From DB1 sp049323655 (GTDB lineage Bacteria > Desulfobacterota > Desulfobulbia > Desulfobulbales > SURF-16), in the NCBI GenBank assembly GCA_049323655.1, contig JBMONO010000051.1, forward strand, positions 1 to 64,000: DNA of 64,000 nt, read 5' to 3'. The position numbers and the translations under genes are program-made. Positions 61,609 through 64,000 of the stretch are shown here, piece by piece. How positions within the stretch are numbered: the stretch's first letter is position 1; the number at the start of each line of letters is the position of its first letter. Under the pieces are notes generated by a model that saw nothing but the letters and a program-made list of their open reading frames with translations, was not told the DNA's origin and did no database searches.

Positions 61609-64000
61609 ATGCGCACCATCATCGGCAACCTCACCCGGCAACTGCTCGCCCCCCGTCATGCGGCCAGGGTGAAATACCGGCAATTCAAGGAACTTCTCCG
61701 CCTTGATCGCCTCTGTCACGAGCGACTGGCTGAGCTGGAAGAGTTCCTGTCCGGTGACCGCCATGTTGACCCATGCCGACTGCGCGACATGCACCGACAT
61801 TTGGCGGACGGGGTATCGGCCATGGTGGCCTGCCTCAACCGCATGGCACCCGGTGCCCACCCGACGCTGCGGGCCCGATATAAAAAAATCGATTTTTACG
61901 GCCGCATTGCCCTGACCCCCTTACGATTGTCGGCAGACGGTCCCTTTATCCTCTTCCTTGACCGCTGCCGCGGAGATGATGAGCATGCCGGAGGCAAGGG
62001 CCTGCATCTCTGCCAGATCAAACAGCAACTCGACCTGCCGGTGCCGGATGGCTTCATCATCTCCACCGCCGCCTTCGACCACTTCCTTGCCGGCAACGAC
62101 CTCCGCAAACAAATCAACGCCATTCTGGCCCGGACCGATATCAACTCTCTCCCGTCACTGACGGACGCCTCCCATGCTCTGCGCGACCTCATCGCCACCG
62201 CGGAGCTGCCGCGCAGACTGCAGAAGGAGATCATGACCGCCGCAGACCGGCTCGCCGCCCGCCATGATTGCCGTTTTTTCGCCGTCCGCAGCAGCGCGGT
62301 GGGAGAAGATTCGGTTCTCTCCTTTGCCGGTCAGTATGACTCGCTGCTCACCGTCGACCACACTGCCATCCTGGCCGCCTACAAGCAGGTGCTGGCAAGC
62401 AAGTATTCCCCGCGGGCGCTCTCTTACCGGATCCGCAACGGACTGTTTGACGAAGAAACTCCCATGGCGGTACTGGTGCTGGAAATGGTTGATGCCCGCT
62501 GCAGCGGAGCGGCCACATCGGTTGTGACGGAAAAAGGGGATCTCAGCGAAGTCGTCATCCATGCCACCGAGGGATTAGGCGACCGCCTGCTCGGCGGGAA
62601 AAGCGCGACCCAAACCATTACCGTCATTGCAGACGGAAAAAGCTTTCGCATTAAGCAGCAGCCGTCGACAAGGCCGATTTCACCGGGAATGTCTCCTTCC
62701 CCATCCATCAGCTCTGCCACCCCCATCCTGTCGGACCTCCATGCTCACCAACTCGCCGGCTGGTGTCGAATGCTGAACGATTATTACCACGTCCCCCAGG
62801 AAATCGAGTGGAGCCTTGGCAGAGATGGTCGGCTCCTGCTGCTACAGACGCGCTGCACCCTCAACGCATTCCCGGAACAGATAACAAGCCGACCGGATAT
62901 CAGCGATTTTCCTACGGCGATGCTGACCGGGCAGCCGGCAGCAAACGGCGCCGGCTGTGGCGAGGTCTTTCTCCTGGAAAACGAGGCACAACTCGGAACA
63001 GTCCCAGCCAATGCCGTTCTCGTCACCGCCATCACTCCCCCCGCTTATGTTCCGGTGCTCAGCCGGGTCAGCGCCGTGGTGGCCGATCTCGGTTGCGCCG
63101 CCGACCATTTTTCCTCGGTGGCCCGCGAACTGGGGGTGCCGGTGGTTGTCGGCACCGGCCAGGCCACCACGACCCTTGTCCCCGGCCAGATCATCACCGT
63201 CTGGGGAGATGGCGGCCAGGTTTTTGCCGGACCCATCGCCTCTCTGCTCCACCACCCCGTGTACCGGCGACGGGTTCCGACGCTTCCCGCCCACCATGCT
63301 TTGGCCAAGGCTGCCCCCTTCCTTTTTCCCCTCCGGCTGATCTCTCCGGCAACCTCCGATTTTTCCGCTGATAACTGCCGCTCGCTTCATGACGTCATCC
63401 GTTTTGTCCACGAAATGGGGGTCCAGTCCATGTTTTATCAGGCGCGGCGACGCTCCCTGCCCGCCAGGGACACCTTCTGTCTGCAATGCGGACTGCCGCT
63501 GACCCTCTATATCCTCGATCTGGGCGGCGGGGTCAGGACGGTTGCCGGAGATGCCGGCACCATCACCCCCGACGATCTGCTCTCCGTACCCCTCACCGCT
63601 CTGCTGCAAGGGCTGACCCATCCGGGAATCACCTGGCATCATCGCCACTTCGATTGGAAACACTTCAGCGAGACGATCATGGGTGACGGCATTGTCAGCC
63701 ATGATGATCCCAGCTTGGCAAGCTATGCCCTCGTTTCGTCCGATTACCTGAATCTGAACCTGCGCTTCGGCTATCATTTTGCCGTCCTTGACTGCTTGTG
63801 CAGCGTCACTGCTGAAGCGAATTACATCATCCTCCATTTCGCCGGGGGCGGGGGTGATGCCCGCGGCATCGAACTGCGCCTCATGCTGCTGGCAGACGTT
63901 CTGAAAAGATTCGGATTTACTGTGACAGGCAAAGGGGATTTGCTTGAGGCGCGGTTCCTGCGCTATAATGAAACGGTGCTGCGCCAGCGGCTCGACATGG
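61609..64000 (+). CDS. PEP/pyruvate-binding domain protein (partial, runs off window)
   Basis: An open frame of at least 797 codons without a stop by the window end. After a helical N-terminal region (about 1-120) comes a PEP-synthase/PPDK-type ATP-grasp domain: GGKGLHLCQIKQQLDLPVPD near 128 and FFAVRSSAVGEDSVLSFAGQ near 223 (Arg227). A swivelling phosphohistidine domain has His500 in AADHFSSVARELGVPVVVG, resembling TSHxAxxARExGxP. The region beyond 570 is not recognised and differs from the PEP-binding barrel. It may be a phosphotransferase that uses PEP or pyruvate, or a related dikinase-like enzyme. The start ATG 61609 has only a weak ribosome site. Confidence 0.8.
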   Translation, partial: MRTIIGNLTRQLLAPRHAARVKYRQFKELLRLDRLCHERLAELEEFLSGDRHVDPCRLRDMHRHLADGVSAMVACLNRMAPGAHPTLRARYKKIDFYGRIALTPLRLSADGPFILFLDRCRGDDEHAGGKGLHLCQIKQQLDLPVPDGFIISTAAFDHFLAGNDLRKQINAILARTDINSLPSLTDASHALRDLIATAELPRRLQKEIMTAADRLAARHDCRFFAVRSSAVGEDSVLSFAGQYDSLLTVDHTAILAAYKQVLASKYSPRALSYRIRNGLFDEETPMAVLVLEMVDARCSGAATSVVTEKGDLSEVVIHATEGLGDRLLGGKSATQTITVIADGKSFRIKQQPSTRPISPGMSPSPSISSATPILSDLHAHQLAGWCRMLNDYYHVPQEIEWSLGRDGRLLLLQTRCTLNAFPEQITSRPDISDFPTAMLTGQPAANGAGCGEVFLLENEAQLGTVPANAVLVTAITPPAYVPVLSRVSAVVADLGCAADHFSSVARELGVPVVVGTGQATTTLVPGQIITVWGDGGQVFAGPIASLLHHPVYRRRVPTLPAHHALAKAAPFLFPLRLISPATSDFSADNCRSLHDVIRFVHEMGVQSMFYQARRRSLPARDTFCLQCGLPLTLYILDLGGGVRTVAGDAGTITPDDLLSVPLTALLQGLTHPGITWHHRHFDWKHFSETIMGDGIVSHDDPSLASYALVSSDYLNLNLRFGYHFAVLDCLCSVTAEANYIILHFAGGGGDARGIELRLMLLADVLKRFGFTVTGKGDLLEARFLRYNETVLRQRLDM

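Overview
The window is about 64 kb of GC-rich bacterial chromosome with an anaerobe's gene set: a single-polypeptide pyruvate:ferredoxin oxidoreductase, the selenocysteine elongation factor SelB, a cytoplasmic-type molybdopterin/iron-sulfur oxidoreductase, Mrp/NBP35-type Fe-S ATPase, NtrY/NtrX-type regulators paired with a DUF4390 gene, and many PAS histidine kinases. This combination, plus a class I adenylate cyclase homologue, fits Desulfobacterota (former Deltaproteobacteria), most likely near the Desulfobulbales. The taxon is inferred from gene content and was not searched. No rRNA, tRNA or CRISPR array was recognised.

Layout. 0.7-10.1 kb (+): carA, carB, ftsH, folP and a class I adenylate cyclase-like gene. 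10.1-12.5 kb (-): a PAS histidine kinase and an ATP-grasp protein. 12.6-17.4 kb (+): serine acetyltransferase and pyruvate:ferredoxin oxidoreductase, closed by a strong terminator. 17.4-25.3 kb is an accessory island: an IS4-type element with a nonsense-broken transposase and 21-bp terminal inverted repeats, an AT-rich acyltransferase gene, a Phd/ParE-like and a VapBC toxin-antitoxin pair, duplicated 140-bp and 240-bp intergenic repeats, a gene fragment, and a phospholipase C-like gene. 25.7-32.2 kb (+): a DUF3047 protein, a free-standing IF-2 C-terminal-domain protein, and a Gld-type ABC transporter operon ending in DUF4340. 32.3-36.2 kb (-): a cysteine-rich PAS kinase and a TrkH/TrkA/TrkA-N potassium system. 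36.5-38.3 kb (+): membrane metallophosphoesterase and a YceH-family protein.

38.3-52.1 kb (-) is a long, tightly packed run. In transcription order it reads mrp, an inverted repeat array, MBL hydrolase, selB, hflX, a zinc-ribbon/Y1-transposase-like protein, DUF4390, ntrY, ntrX, a ClpX-like ATPase, hemB and a nitroreductase. 52.4-54.0 kb (+) is a soluble chemoreceptor fused to hemerythrin. 54.5-61.2 kb (+) is the most distinctive block: a small His-rich membrane protein, a membrane histidine kinase, a single-domain response regulator, a molybdopterin oxidoreductase, a four-cluster ferredoxin subunit, and a TauE/SafE-type transporter split over two genes. No NrfD/PsrC membrane subunit is present. 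After a repeat-filled gap, a PEP/pyruvate-binding-domain protein begins at 61,609 and runs off the window end.

How it fits together: the core genes cover pyrimidine/arginine precursors, folate, cysteine, heme and acetyl-CoA metabolism. The accessory parts worth following are the two repeat families (one a large inverted array), the repeat-flanked toxin-antitoxin modules, the domesticated transposase-like protein, the GTPase-less IF-2 fragment, and the sensor/Mo-enzyme/split-exporter cluster.
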